Notes: generated by a model from the sequence alone, not told the origin. 64,000 nt of DNA from Companilactobacillus metriopterae (GCF_004117915.1 NZ_RSTD01000001.1:806001-870000), one strand, 5' to 3'. Numbered from the stretch's first letter, positions 34,578-44,268 are shown. Numbers and translations are program-made.

Positions 34578-35079
34578 TATCTTTTTTATTGAATTCACTC
34601 TTCAAAATACCCATGAAGTAACTGTCATGATAAGAACCATTACTGAAAAATTGCTCTCTCATCTGACCTTCTACTTGGTATCCAATTTTTTTATATATAT
34701 GAATTGCTTTTTCATTTGAAACATCAACGTACAGGTAAACTTTATTCAAGTTAAGAGAATTAAATGCATATTCTGTAGCCAATTTCATAGCTAATTGAGC
34801 ATATCCGTGACCAGAATAAGTTTTATAAATAATTACTTGAATCTCACAGTTGTTGGCTATATTATCTATTTCCACTAGCTCAACAATACCAACCTGCTTG
34901 TCATCAGCTTCAACAACAAAGCGTCTTTTTGATTCATCTGATAAATATTTCTGGAATTTGTTCTCTGTTTCCTCAATCGATTCAAAGGGTTCCTCATACC
35001 AGTAACCCATAATATCTTTATCATTAAACAACATATTTAAGAACGGTAAATCTCGTTCTTCCAACGGTCGAATTTCCAT
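34564..35079 (-). CDS. GNAT family N-acetyltransferase
   Basis: Protein of 171 aa from MEIRPLEERDLPF at 35079, which follows a GAGAGG site. The RimJ/RimL-like acetyl-CoA region lies in YKTYSGHGYAQLAMKLATEY and NKVYLYVDVSNEKAIHIYKK. The order of motifs and the FESIEETENKF helix suggest a SpeG/RimL-like enzyme that acetylates an amine such as a polyamine or protein N-terminus. Substrate unproven. Confidence 0.82.
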   Translation of the reverse strand: MEIRPLEERDLPFLNMLFNDKDIMGYWYEEPFESIEETENKFQKYLSDESKRRFVVEADDKQVGIVELVEIDNIANNCEIQVIIYKTYSGHGYAQLAMKLATEYAFNSLNLNKVYLYVDVSNEKAIHIYKKIGYQVEGQMREQFFSNGSYHDSYFMGILKSEFNKKDTNPD

Positions 35080-35143
35080 AAATACCTCTCTTTCAACTAT
35101 ATATATGTTATCACTAATTTTATATAAATTCCTTAAAGTAAAC

Positions 35144-35182
35144 AAAAAGGAGTTAATATCTATCGATATTAGCTCCTTTTTC
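35144..35182 (-). terminator. Terminator of the 42-aa membrane protein gene
   Basis: AAAAAGGAGTTAATATC and GATATTAGCTCCTTTTT form a long stem overlapping the 3' end of the small gene at 35169. Confidence 0.8.
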
Positions 35183-35297
35183 TAAACATATTCTTGATCT
35201 TACCTGTTAGGTTTAATATCATCAAGTACACTGGAATTCCAAACATAACAAGTGAAAATAAGATAACTACTAAAGTGGATATAATATCAAATAACAT
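35169..35297 (-). CDS. 42-aa single-pass membrane protein
   Basis: Short gene: MLFDIISTLVVILFSLVM opens one long hydrophobic helix, then GIPVYLMILNLTGK and a basic tail KNMFRKRS. A GAGGA site lies about eight bases before the ATG, and a terminator overlaps the stop. Function unknown. Confidence 0.65.
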   Translation of the reverse strand: MLFDIISTLVVILFSLVMFGIPVYLMILNLTGKIKNMFRKRS

Positions 35298-35370
35298 ATG
35301 TCTGTCCTCTTTTCATAGTTACATTATGACATAAAATTATTTATTTATAAAACACAATATTCATTATTTA

Positions 35371-35670
35371 TTAGTTAATTTCATATACATTCAATGATAC
35401 CTGTTTGAAGAAGTCATTAGGTGTAAACCAGATGTCCATCCACTCTGACTGACTTTGTTCAAACTTAGATCTAGTCATGTAGTCTTCTAAAGAGTTATAG
35501 TAAAAATTCAAACTTACATAAGTCTTATCATATTCCTCACGCATTGCCATTTCCATTTTTACATGAGTCGGTTCTGAATTAAATTTTTCAGCTCCAGATT
35601 GTTGAAATTTTGCCATTAATTTATCTAAATTCTTTGTCTCTACTTCGTATACAAAATCTGCTCTAATCAT
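35371..35670 (-). CDS. Uncharacterised protein, ferredoxin-like fold likely
   Basis: Protein of 99 aa from MIRADFVYEVETKNLDKLMA, with a GGAG site before the ATG at 35670. The alternating strand-helix pattern and size suggest an ABM/NIPSNAP-like alpha-beta barrel, but no diagnostic motif is visible. Cytosolic. Not recognised. Confidence 0.6.
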   Translation of the reverse strand: MIRADFVYEVETKNLDKLMAKFQQSGAEKFNSEPTHVKMEMAMREEYDKTYVSLNFYYNSLEDYMTRSKFEQSQSEWMDIWFTPNDFFKQVSLNVYEIN

Positions 35671-35718
35671 AATTTTCTCCAATATTTTAGTATATAAATT
35701 ATATCAATAAGTAACTCT

Positions 35719-35988
35719 TTATTTTACCCATTCTCTAATTTTATCTAACTGATAATCACTCCATATATCTAATGGATTACTTCCGTCATCATTTTCTCCT
35801 TCATACACACGAACTACTGGAAAACTTCTGGCTCCTTCTAATTTGAATTTTTCAAGTTTTTGTATGCCCCAGTCACTTTCTGGATCTACTAAAATCTTTT
35901 TCACTGGAATAGAATTTCTTTCAAATTCTTTAGCGGTAAGCATACACTTCATACAATTTTTTGTATGATATATAACAACATGAATCAT
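35719..35988 (-). CDS. Glutaredoxin/thioredoxin-like protein
   Basis: Protein of 89 aa. The N-terminal redox pair is CMKC (VIYHTKNCMKCMLTAKEFE, residues 5-23), similar to NrdH and glutaredoxin-like proteins. ARSFPVVRVYEGEND follows with the cis-Pro equivalent. It probably reduces disulfides. No ribonucleotide reductase gene is nearby. Confidence 0.78.
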   Translation of the reverse strand: MIHVVIYHTKNCMKCMLTAKEFERNSIPVKKILVDPESDWGIQKLEKFKLEGARSFPVVRVYEGENDDGSNPLDIWSDYQLDKIREWVK

Positions 35989-36089
35989 CTAAACAACCCC
36001 CTGCTTTTTATTGTTTTTAAAATAATAATGACTTATAGTATGGAAGATAAGTATACTAAATATAGAACAAAACAGATAGGAAGTCACAC

Positions 36090-36425
36090 ATGAGATCATT
36101 TGCTGAATACTTAGAACAATCTGCAACACCTAGAAAATATCAAAAGCCTGTTATTGCAACTATTGAGAGACTGAAAAATAGTTCAAGGGCCATGTCACAA
36201 TTTGAGGAAGCAACTGGAAAAAAACTTTCAGATTTCCCAGACAGTTCAGTTATTGTCTGGAATGAAGACACTTCAACTGAAAAAATTAGCTTTGGTATAG
36301 TAAATTTAAACGACGATGGTACAGTAACAACTGCCATGGATCTAGAAGACGCCTATACTCAAGATCTTAGTTTCTTTTCTTACGAGTATAGTACCTTCGA
36401 ATTACAACTAGATAAGAGTATCTAG
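36090..36425 (+). CDS. Uncharacterised small soluble protein
   Basis: Protein of 111 aa with an N-terminal helical part (FAEYLEQSATPRKYQKPVIA) and an acidic C-terminus. AGGAAG lies upstream of the ATG and a terminator follows. No family recognised. Confidence 0.6.
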   Translation: MRSFAEYLEQSATPRKYQKPVIATIERLKNSSRAMSQFEEATGKKLSDFPDSSVIVWNEDTSTEKISFGIVNLNDDGTVTTAMDLEDAYTQDLSFFSYEYSTFELQLDKSI

Positions 36426-36448
36426 TTATTGAATCTTACCGCATAATA

Positions 36449-36482
36449 AAAAAAGCCATCTCATATGAGATGGCTTTTTTTA
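36449..36482. terminator. Bidirectional terminator
   Basis: AAAAAAAGCCATCTCAT and ATGAGATGGCTTTTTTT lie between two convergent genes. Confidence 0.9.
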
Positions 36483-36713
36483 TACTAAATCTCTATTTCT
36501 ATACCCTATGTATCCAATGATTATAAGAATCATAGATATTGCTACTACAGTGAAAATCACTGGTAAATATGCGATAAAGATGTGCCAATATATTTCAAAA
36601 TCTAATTTACCATGTTTTAACACGGAATTTCCTGAAAAATATACTCCTAATAATGACATAAAGAAGCTTAGTATCCCTGTTAAAATGGACCAAAATAAAT
36701 AACTTATAAACAT
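36480..36713 (-). CDS. Small membrane protein
   Basis: Protein of 77 aa with two helices (about 2-26 and 44-70). It follows the ABC permease gene by 11 bases and may be co-transcribed with it. Function unknown. Confidence 0.55.
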   Translation of the reverse strand: MFISYLFWSILTGILSFFMSLLGVYFSGNSVLKHGKLDFEIYWHIFIAYLPVIFTVVAISMILIIIGYIGYRNRDLV

Positions 36714-36724
36714 TCTAAATCGTG

Positions 36725-37884
36725 TTACTTTTTTGCATAAATATTTTCTAAATATCCTTTTTCTTGATCAGATTTCAGACTATTCATAATTTGTACAGTC
36801 GGAATCACAGCTAAACCTATGCAAACAATAACTATTATACTTAGAAAATTTAATAGTATTTGATGATTAGCAGCATCTACAGCTCCTTTTCCAAAAACAG
36901 TTTGCATTGTAGGATTAGACTTCAAAATATCACCGATAGTATTAAAAATTGATCCGTACGTTACACCTAAAATTAATAAACCAATGGACCAAAAAACTAT
37001 GCTTACCCGATGCAATCTCCAAACAAGTGACATAGGTCCAGTTAACACCATTGAAGCTTTAGAACGACCATTTCTAGCTGCAAAAATTCCAGATCCTATA
37101 TCTCGATACTGATTGAAAAAAACTGCTAAAGCCCAGATTACTACGCAAAGTACTAATAAAGTAAATACAGGTGTCCAATTATTAGCATGAAATGCAGATA
37201 TTTTTCTATTATTTCTAGTGGATTAAACCAAGTTAACTTAGGATTCTTTAAATCTGTAATTATTCTGGCGATATATATAATTCCAAATACTAAGTAACTT
37301 AGAATGTTTGCAGTACGAGTGCTATCAGCTAGCTGAGCCATTAACAATCCTAACATTCCAAAAACCTCCATTGCTAATGACAGCGCTATTAACCAAGCAG
37401 CCTCTGTAGTTACACCAGACATTCCACTAAATTGGATACCAAGACCAAATAATATTCCCACCAATAAGTTTAATATTAATATCTCTAATGTCCAAGAAAA
37501 TATAATTGCCAATTTACCAACTGATTTTGATGAGATTAATTCAGTTAATCCTTTGCTCTCTTCACCAATTGAACCTTGCACTGAAAAATAAATATTCATC
37601 ACTATCATCATAATTGCCATGAAAATTAGCATTTCTGCGCCAAAAACATCAGCGTTAGTCTTAAAGGGAATATCAAAACTTCCAAACATTGATACCATTG
37701 ATGTAGATTTCAAAGTGCTCTCTATTGCCAAAATAGAAGACTTTGAACCATAAATATCACTGAATTTAATTGCAATTACAGTCATCATTCCACTAAGTGC
37801 AATTATCCATGCCAATAATTTCCAAGCGTCCCGACGAATGGAAAACTTTGTTAAAAATAAGGTTTTATCAAATTTATTATTCAT
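36725..37884 (-). pseudogene. ABC-2 type exporter permease, frameshifted
   Basis: The start MNNKFDKTLFLTKFSIRRDA at 37884 overlaps the end of the repaired ATPase frame. The frame is open with six helices to about 37200, where WFNPLEIIEK runs into KYLHFMLIIG and stops at 37153. Reading past an A5 run at 37200-37204 with one extra A restores ISAFHANNWTPVFTLLVLCV and continues through KASMVLTGPMSLVWRLHRVS to 36725. The repaired protein would be about 386 aa. Family: multidrug or bacteriocin ABC exporters of the tetronasin type (TnrB-like). Real mutation or base-call loss. Confidence 0.75.
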
Positions 37885-38787
37885 GTTTGACCACCTCTTT
37901 TGCATTATAATAACGTAAGAATAGGTCTTCTAATGTAGATGGTGTAAATTGCAACGTTAAAATATCTTTAGATGCTAAATAGTTCATCACTTCATCCAAA
38001 TGATCAGAATCTACAGTGAATCTCAATTTTTCATCTAATTCAATTAGATCATGCACATATGAGTTACTGCTAATTTCAGATAAGCCTTTTTTGTGCTTAC
38101 TATAATCTGTGATCTAGTTAAGTGACGCATTTCATCTAGAGTACCAGTTTCGATAATTTTGCCTTCACGGATAATTCCTATTCGATCGCACATTCGCTCC
38201 ACTTCAGACAAAATATGACTAGATAACAAAATACTTTTTCCTGAATTTTTGAGATCTATTACTTCTTGTTGGAATACCTCTTCCATAATTGGATCTAGTC
38301 CTGAAGTTGGTTCATCAAATATATATAGTTCTGCGTCTGTAGAAAGAGCAGCAATCAAAGTAACTTTTTGTCTATTACCTTTTGAATAAGTTCGTGCTTT
38401 TTTGGTAACATCTAAATCAAACTTTTTAATCAGTTCATCCGTACGACTTGAGTGTTTGTTATTATTCATCTTTAAAAATAAATCTATAATTTCCCCACCT
38501 GTCAAATTAGGCCACAAGTAAACATCTCCAGGTACATATGATAAACGTTTATGTATTTCAACAGTATCTTTCCAAACATCATTACCAAAAATAGTAACAT
38601 CACCAGAACTCTTTTTTAATATTCCCAGCAATACCCTTATAGTGGTAGACTTTCCAGCTCCGTTCGGTCCAATAAATCCAAATATTTCACCACGATGAAC
38701 ATTAAATGTAATATCCTTCAAAGCAGAAAATTTACCAAAATTTTTCTTTAAGTTTTTTATTTCTAATATTGTTTTATCTTCAGTCAT
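37877..38787 (-). pseudogene. ABC transporter ATPase, frameshifted near the C-terminus
   Basis: Walker A GPNGAGKSTT, signature YSKGNRQKVTL, Walker B ELYIFDEPTSGLDP and the H-loop SSHILSEVERM are all intact. After IIVSTKK the frame enters AYLKLAVTHMCMI and stops at 38044. One extra A in the A6 run at 38087-38092 would restore GLSEISSNSYVHDLIELDEK through PSTLEDLFLRYYNAKE, the usual end of this family, stopping at 37877 just past the permease start. All catalytic motifs lie before the break, so the short form may still bind ATP. Confidence 0.78.
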
Positions 38788-38895
38788 AATAGGTTCCCCC
38801 TATATTCTAATTTCAGTGTAAAATCTAGAGGTTTTTAAATCAATTTATATAAAAAAGTAAATTATAATTTCCATTTATTGTCTGTTATAATCAAA

Positions 38896-38945
38896 CAGTT
38901 TTCCAAATCTGAAGACTTAAAAAGCTGAAACATATTTTTAGGGGA
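38896..38945 (+). promoter_or_regulatory. Shared 5' leader motif, copy B
   Basis: Core TTCCAAATCTGAAGACTT then AAAAAGCTGAAAC, just before GGGGAAATC and the ATG at 38950. GTTT at its 5' side can pair with AAAC at its 3' side, where copy D pairs AGTATTC with GAATATT. This difference is the sort of change expected of a conserved stem. Confidence 0.6.
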
Positions 38946-38949
38946 AATC

Positions 38950-39348
38950 ATGCGTTTACAAAAATTATTAATATTAATTGCTTCAATCGTTGGTATATTA
39001 TCAACATTTTTAAATTGGTTTAAAGGTCCATTCGGTATAAATATCTCTGGAATTTCTAGTGAAGATAGCTACGTAGCTATTATTCTTTTAATCGTAATAA
39101 TAGTACTTGTAGCTATTAAAGACAGAGTTTCTATACTAACTGGTAAAATCAAAATAGCAACAGTTGTATTAGGAGTATTAAATTTACTATTAGGTCTTTT
39201 TGAAATAATTAATGCTTCTCAAACAACGTATATGGGACAACATATTGTATCTCCAGGTATTGGATTAATTATTTATGTTATAGCTTCAATTGCTATAATT
39301 GTCCTACCATTTATCAATCTTTCTCAAAAAATTGGAACAAAAGATTAA
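38950..39348 (+). CDS. Small four-helix membrane protein downstream of leader motif B
   Basis: Protein of 132 aa with four predicted helices (about 5-18, 35-57, 65-88, 100-122). A GGGGAAATC site precedes the ATG. A terminator follows. No family recognised; it shares its leader motif with two DUF805 genes and the gene at 34299. Confidence 0.65.
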   Translation: MRLQKLLILIASIVGILSTFLNWFKGPFGINISGISSEDSYVAIILLIVIIVLVAIKDRVSILTGKIKIATVVLGVLNLLLGLFEIINASQTTYMGQHIVSPGIGLIIYVIASIAIIVLPFINLSQKIGTKD

Positions 39349-39354
39349 TCAAAT

Positions 39355-39388
39355 AAAAAAGCTTCTACAATTATGTAGAAGCTTTTTT
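39355..39388 (+). terminator. Terminator
   Basis: AAAAAAGCTTCTACA and TGTAGAAGCTTTTTT form a stem shortly after the stop at 39348. Confidence 0.88.
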
Positions 39389-39439
39389 ATTTAAAATATA
39401 TACTTATAGTTAGTAACAATAGAAAGGAACCAAAAAACA

Positions 39440-39715
39440 ATGAAAAAAATATCAACATCATCAGTGGATAAAATAGGTACAGTAGCAAGTATAATGTCTG
39501 TACTTATGTACGTTTCCTATATCCCTCAAATTATGTCTAACTTATCCGGAACAAAGGGAAATCCTATACAACCATTAGTCGCATTTATTAATTGTTCTAT
39601 TTGGACAGCATATGGTCTACTAAAAGAAGAAAAAGACTGGCCTATTGTTTGGGCAAATATACCAGGTATCTTCTTAGGTCTAGCTACATTTTTAACTGCT
39701 ATATTTAATTTTTAA
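39440..39715 (+). CDS. SemiSWEET-type sugar transporter
   Basis: Protein of 91 aa with one triple-helix bundle. The PQ motif lies in VLMYVSYIPQIMSNLSG (about residues 21-37) and the Asn and Trp of the sugar site in FINCSIWTAYGLLKEEKDWP. SemiSWEETs work as dimers to let sugars across the membrane. Single gene. Confidence 0.83.
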   Translation: MKKISTSSVDKIGTVASIMSVLMYVSYIPQIMSNLSGTKGNPIQPLVAFINCSIWTAYGLLKEEKDWPIVWANIPGIFLGLATFLTAIFNF

Positions 39716-39870
39716 TTTTATTGACGTCCTCTGAACTTAGATTGATATATTTATCACAATATCTGAAATAATTTTATTCATTTTATATATAATAATTTAT
39801 ATTATAATGAACATAATTAATATCGTATGATATGTATAATTAATTTATTAACTAATAGGAGGACAACATT

Positions 39871-40062
39871 ATGACAATATTAAACATAATTGCTTTAGCA
39901 CTTGTAATTATTGGTGGTCTTAACTGGCTACTTGTAGGTGCATTTAAATGGGATTTAGTTGCCGCTATCTTCGGGGGTAGAGAAACAGTTCTAGCAAGAA
40001 CTGTATATATTATCGTAGGTATTGCCGCTCTATACTCAATTACATTCTTTAGTCTATTTTAA
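39871..40062 (+). CDS. DUF378 family membrane protein
   Basis: Protein of 63 aa. The DUF378 signature ALVIIGGLNWLLVGAFKWDL (residues 11-30) is nearly exact, followed by GRETVLARTVYIIVGIAALY. AGGAGG precedes the ATG. Function unknown; widespread small protein of two helices. Confidence 0.87.
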   Translation: MTILNIIALALVIIGGLNWLLVGAFKWDLVAAIFGGRETVLARTVYIIVGIAALYSITFFSLF

Positions 40063-40069
40063 AATAAAC

Positions 40070-40103
40070 CAAAAAAGACCTTACAAATTGTAAGGTCTTT
40101 TTT
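40070..40103. terminator. Terminator between DUF378 and ABC genes
   Basis: AAAAAAGACCTTACAA and TTGTAAGGTCTTTTTT form a strong stem between convergent genes. Confidence 0.88.
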
Positions 40104-40107
40104 ATTT

Positions 40108-41700
40108 TTAAATATCTTTTGTCAAATAATTGTTCATATTTAACTTAATAAAATTTTCGCTATCAATAGTATCTCTATGTGAAACTATTATTATCATAGA
40201 ATTAGGATATTTTTCTATTATTTTTTCTAACATATTTCTTTCCAAATCAGCATTCATAGAACTTAAAGCTTCGTCTAACAAAATCACTTGATAATCAACA
40301 TCTGATACTAATAATCTTGAAATTTCAATTAATTGACGTTCTCCACCAGACAATGTATCTTTTGATATTACATTATCTAGTCTGTCTATCGTTTTACTAT
40401 TAAATGGCAATGATTTTACAAATTCTTCTTCTTTATCACTAATATTTTTTTTGAAATATATATTACTTATCAGAGTAGTATCAAATATAGAAGGATTTTC
40501 GCTAGAATACCAAACAGATAAATTTAAATATCCATTACTATTTCTCAAACTTTTATTATTTTGATCAACAATAATTTTTACATTAGTCTTAAATGCAGGA
40601 TCAAATGCATACTTCAATAATGTCGATTTACCTGACCCAACATCCCCCGTTAACAAATAATTTTGATTTTTCTTTAATTGAATATCTCTATTTAATCTTA
40701 TTTTATTAGATAAATATACAGAAGATTTCAACGTCAAATTATCTATCTTATTTTTTCTGTCGTTGTTAGTAAATTTAATTGAATTGGTTAATTTAAAAAA
40801 TCTGCCCACTGGAACAGAAACTTCACCAAGTCCCACTACCATATAAGCCAAAACTGACAAGGCAGGAACAAGCCACAAGTACATTTGATATATTGCAATT
40901 AAATTTCCTAACGGTATACTATTGGAACTTAAACCTATTAAAAAAATAAATAATATTGATAAATTAGATAATACAGTATTTAAAATAGATATTAGTGCCT
41001 CTGAAAATGATATTTTTCTCTGTATACTACCAACTTTGTTATTTTTTATTATGATATCTTCTTGTTGCTTCTTTTTGATACCAGAACTTATCTTTTGATT
41101 TTTTAGAGAATCATACAGTTCTTTACTACTACTTAATAATCTAGTAGACGATAAAGTATAACTATTATTCAACCTCTTAAATCTGCCATAAAGAAAATAC
41201 ATTGAAGAGTACTGAATTAGCATAATAATTATTAATACTAACCCAATAATTACGTTGAAATAAATTATTAATACTATTCCTAAGGATATTGTTGTTATCA
41301 ACCAAAGCAAACTTCCAAGATTTCTGTATATATAATTTGATATTTCGTCATTTTCAAATGTTAATATATGTAATTTTTCATTATCTGTAAATTCCTTATT
41401 TTCTATTGAATCTAGATAGTTATCGACAAAATTTGTTCTTTTTCTAGATATATTTTCCAAAACAAAAGTTGATAATTTCAAATCTACGTCTATTAATTTA
41501 TTTGTAATAATTGGAATTAAAATCAAAAAGACAACCAGTAATATTAATTCATGTACCTTTTTTTGAGGTAATAGAGTATCTATTATTACCTTAGATATTA
41601 GTGGAGAAAGTAATAGCAACAGTGATCTTAAAGTTGTTATAACAGCAATCAGGCAAACTTTTTTGAAATTTCCAGATAAAAAGTTACTTATCAATACCAA
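40108..41700 (-). CDS. ABC exporter, permease-ATPase fusion (second subunit)
   Basis: Protein of 530 aa. The membrane domain (about 1-300, six helices) is followed by an ATPase domain with Walker A GDVGSGKSTLLKYAF, signature LSGGERQLIEISRLL and Walker B YQVILLDEALSSMN, then HRDTIDS as the switch His region. With the gene at 41684 it forms a heterodimer of the peptide or drug exporter class; the coding frames overlap by 17 bases. The Rgg-type regulator is divergent to this pair. Confidence 0.8.
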   Translation of the reverse strand: MVLISNFLSGNFKKVCLIAVITTLRSLLLLLSPLISKVIIDTLLPQKKVHELILLVVFLILIPIITNKLIDVDLKLSTFVLENISRKRTNFVDNYLDSIENKEFTDNEKLHILTFENDEISNYIYRNLGSLLWLITTISLGIVLIIYFNVIIGLVLIIIMLIQYSSMYFLYGRFKRLNNSYTLSSTRLLSSSKELYDSLKNQKISSGIKKKQQEDIIIKNNKVGSIQRKISFSEALISILNTVLSNLSILFIFLIGLSSNSIPLGNLIAIYQMYLWLVPALSVLAYMVVGLGEVSVPVGRFFKLTNSIKFTNNDRKNKIDNLTLKSSVYLSNKIRLNRDIQLKKNQNYLLTGDVGSGKSTLLKYAFDPAFKTNVKIIVDQNNKSLRNSNGYLNLSVWYSSENPSIFDTTLISNIYFKKNISDKEEEFVKSLPFNSKTIDRLDNVISKDTLSGGERQLIEISRLLVSDVDYQVILLDEALSSMNADLERNMLEKIIEKYPNSMIIIVSHRDTIDSENFIKLNMNNYLTKDI

Positions 41701-43240
41701 TCCCCTCCATTTCCATATAAGACGCTTCTTTAATATCTAATTTTCTGTGAGTGATTTCTATTATAATTTTGTTTTCTCTATATCTATCTAATAAACTATG
41801 TATTTGATTTAATGCATTTTTATCTATATTTCCAGATATCTCATCAATTAAAATAACTGATTTATTGATATTAAAATTCCTTAGAAAATTTAATATCTCT
41901 CCCTGTCCAGTTGATAAATCACTTCTGTTGGAAATAATTTCGTTAACATCAGGCAACAAATTCAACAATTTCTTTTGATATACATCATATGAACTCAAAT
42001 GAATCCCATCTATTTCTAGATTTTCCTTGATAGTTCCTTCAAATATGTATATTTCTTGAGGGATATATGAAATATCATCGTTCCAATTAAAACCCTGATT
42101 TAATTTATTATTATTTATTTCAATTTTGTATAATCCCTGCTCTAAGCCAAATAATTCATTTAAAAATGTTGTTTTACCCACTCCTGATCTTCCTGATATA
42201 ACAACAAAATCTCCCTTACTAAATAAGTATTCTATGTTACTTTTTGTGTTTTTTACTTTAATCTTATTAATAACTTTTTGAGATAACATTTTGTTTCCCC
42301 AAACATCTTTAGTTGGAATCTGCAAAAATTTATTCTGATTTTTATAGGCCACTTTGAACTCTGGAAGAGAAGTCAATAAATTCATAATAGATCTAAAAGG
42401 AGCATTTAAAATTACTACGTAGGTAAGAAGTGTAACTAGCTGCCCCATATTAATTTGTTGATTAAAATATTGCCATCCAACAATTAATAATATGAGTGCT
42501 GGTCCAATTGAATCTAAAGTTCTCGGAAGTATTTTAGATTTGTTTTTTGATATTTCATTTTTCTTAAGATATTCAACCGAATTATTAGATTCATTATTTA
42601 AAATATCTAAAATATATTTTGATTTATTTTGTCTAAAAATTGTTTTTTTGTAATATATTGCGTCTGATAAAACGGAAATAATATTTACTCTTGCACTTCT
42701 TAATTTCTCAGAATACATTGATTGATATTTTAAAAGATTTTTCATGGGTAATAAATAAAGTATGTATAAAGCTATTAAAACTATATATGACAGAGTGGAA
42801 ATTTTAATAAATTGAATACTTGCAATAATAAAACTAAAAAATTGTACGAATATTTGTGGAAAATCACTAAGTGTAAATTCTTGAATAGTGTTTAAATCTT
42901 GGTTGGTAATCTGAATAAATTCGTTTTTATTTATTTTTCTCGAATCTGAGAAAGAAAGACTGAACCATTTTTTAAACAAAATTTTCCGTCTATTATTAAT
43001 GTATTCAGTGACAAAAATTTTACCTAAATAAATTCCGATAGAAGAAAAAAGTAACCCTAATATGATAGTGAATATAAAGGATTTAAAACTTAAAAAACTT
43101 AAATTACCAATTTTTATATATAATTCTGTTAATTCTCCTATTTTTAAGGGTATTCTAGTTAAAAAAATAGCACCCAATATACTAAAAATAGAATATAGTA
43201 AGAATTTAAAATAATTTTTAAAGATACCCCGATTTGCCAT
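41684..43240 (-). CDS. ABC exporter, permease-ATPase fusion (first subunit)
   Basis: Protein of 518 aa, six helices then an ATPase. Walker A GRSGVGKTTFLNELFG is intact, but the signature motif is degenerate (LSTGQGEILNFLRNF, lacking the usual GGQ) and Walker B ends in IDEISG. This suggests an asymmetric dimer in which one ATP site is degenerate, known for several heterodimeric exporters. The GGGGG site before the ATG at 43240 overlaps the end of a possible 20-codon frame. Confidence 0.78.
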   Translation of the reverse strand: MANRGIFKNYFKFLLYSIFSILGAIFLTRIPLKIGELTELYIKIGNLSFLSFKSFIFTIILGLLFSSIGIYLGKIFVTEYINNRRKILFKKWFSLSFSDSRKINKNEFIQITNQDLNTIQEFTLSDFPQIFVQFFSFIIASIQFIKISTLSYIVLIALYILYLLPMKNLLKYQSMYSEKLRSARVNIISVLSDAIYYKKTIFRQNKSKYILDILNNESNNSVEYLKKNEISKNKSKILPRTLDSIGPALILLIVGWQYFNQQINMGQLVTLLTYVVILNAPFRSIMNLLTSLPEFKVAYKNQNKFLQIPTKDVWGNKMLSQKVINKIKVKNTKSNIEYLFSKGDFVVISGRSGVGKTTFLNELFGLEQGLYKIEINNNKLNQGFNWNDDISYIPQEIYIFEGTIKENLEIDGIHLSSYDVYQKKLLNLLPDVNEIISNRSDLSTGQGEILNFLRNFNINKSVILIDEISGNIDKNALNQIHSLLDRYRENKIIIEITHRKLDIKEASYMEMEGIGIDK

Positions 43241-43256
43241 AAGTTAAATTCCCCCT

Positions 43257-43319
43257 TTAACCTAGGATTTCAATTATATTAACAATAAATATATAAAGCC
43301 GCTTTTCTTTCAAGATCAT
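43257..43319 (-). CDS. Possible 20-aa hydrophobic peptide (SHP-like), weak
   Basis: Frame reads MILKEKRLYIFIVNIIEILG: charged start, hydrophobic run, acidic residue near the end. It lies between the Rgg-type regulator and the ABC exporter genes, divergent from the regulator, which is where pheromone genes are found for Rgg systems. Against it: no ribosome binding site, and a TATGAT box overlaps its start, so transcription may begin inside it. Confidence 0.25.
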   Translation of the reverse strand: MILKEKRLYIFIVNIIEILG

Positions 43320-43361
43320 AAACAAAAAGGTAAAATCAAGTTGTGATTAACCCACAAAGGA

Positions 43362-44237
43362 GTGATAATTATGAATTATATTCCTGAAGATAAATTGGCA
43401 GTTTCACTTGGTCAAAGAATAGCATCTGAACGTAAATTAAACAATCTTTCTCAAAAGCAGTTGGCTGAAGATATATGCTCACAATCTATGATTAGTAGTA
43501 TTGAAAAAGGAATTTATGTCCCAAATGCAATACTATTGTCTCGTCTTTGTATGAGATTAAATATCTCAATGGATAATGCTGTCCTAAGTTCCTATTTAGA
43601 AATTGAAGACATGGAAGGATTTAATGAAAAAATCAAATCTCTTTGTAATAATCACGACTATTCTGGTATGTTGAAATACTTGGATGATTCCAAAATAATA
43701 GATCAACTATATAAAAACCAGGATTTCCAAACATATTACTATTATTACGCAGTGGCAACTTATCAATATTTAAATGATCGACGTGAAAGTCTTAGATTGC
43801 TAAATTTAGCCTATCAATACACTTATTCAAAAGGACAGAAAAGTTTTATTCCAAATGAAATACTAATACTTTCAGTAATTGCATATATAAAAGTCCAATC
43901 AAATGATGTAACAAGCGGATTTAAAGATTTTGAAACTGTTCTTAAAATTATTGAAGATAATAGATTTTCCAGCTACAACGAAAATATCAATATCCTTTAT
44001 TATCTATACGGTGTTTGTTTACATGAAACAAAACAATATAGAAAATCAATAAAAATTCTTAACGATGGAATTAATTGGACAACCCTTCACTCATCATATT
44101 ACATGCTCTCAGATCTCTTTTTAGCACTATCAAAATCATATGATAGTCTGAATAACAAATCGGAAGCACATAAAGCTGTCTTAAAAAGTGAAACAATTGA
44201 AGATGTATTTAAACAATATGCATATAAAAAAGACTGA
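43362..44237 (+). CDS. Rgg/GadR/MutR-type transcriptional regulator
   Basis: Protein of 291 aa. An N-terminal HTH (about 13-68; LGQRIASERKLNNLSQKQLA, SQSMISSIEKG) is followed by a TPR-like helical domain to the C-terminus, the Rgg/PlcR layout. Such proteins are switched by short secreted peptides. Divergent from the two-gene ABC exporter, which is its likely target. The start follows AAAGGAG. Confidence 0.82.
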   Translation: MIIMNYIPEDKLAVSLGQRIASERKLNNLSQKQLAEDICSQSMISSIEKGIYVPNAILLSRLCMRLNISMDNAVLSSYLEIEDMEGFNEKIKSLCNNHDYSGMLKYLDDSKIIDQLYKNQDFQTYYYYYAVATYQYLNDRRESLRLLNLAYQYTYSKGQKSFIPNEILILSVIAYIKVQSNDVTSGFKDFETVLKIIEDNRFSSYNENINILYYLYGVCLHETKQYRKSIKILNDGINWTTLHSSYYMLSDLFLALSKSYDSLNNKSEAHKAVLKSETIEDVFKQYAYKKD

Positions 44238-44268
44238 CATTAATATTTAATTAGTGTCAGTCTTTTTA
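44227..44268. terminator. Bidirectional terminator
   Basis: AAAAAGACTGACA and TGTCAGTCTTTTT lie between convergent genes, overlapping the end of the regulator gene. Confidence 0.8.
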
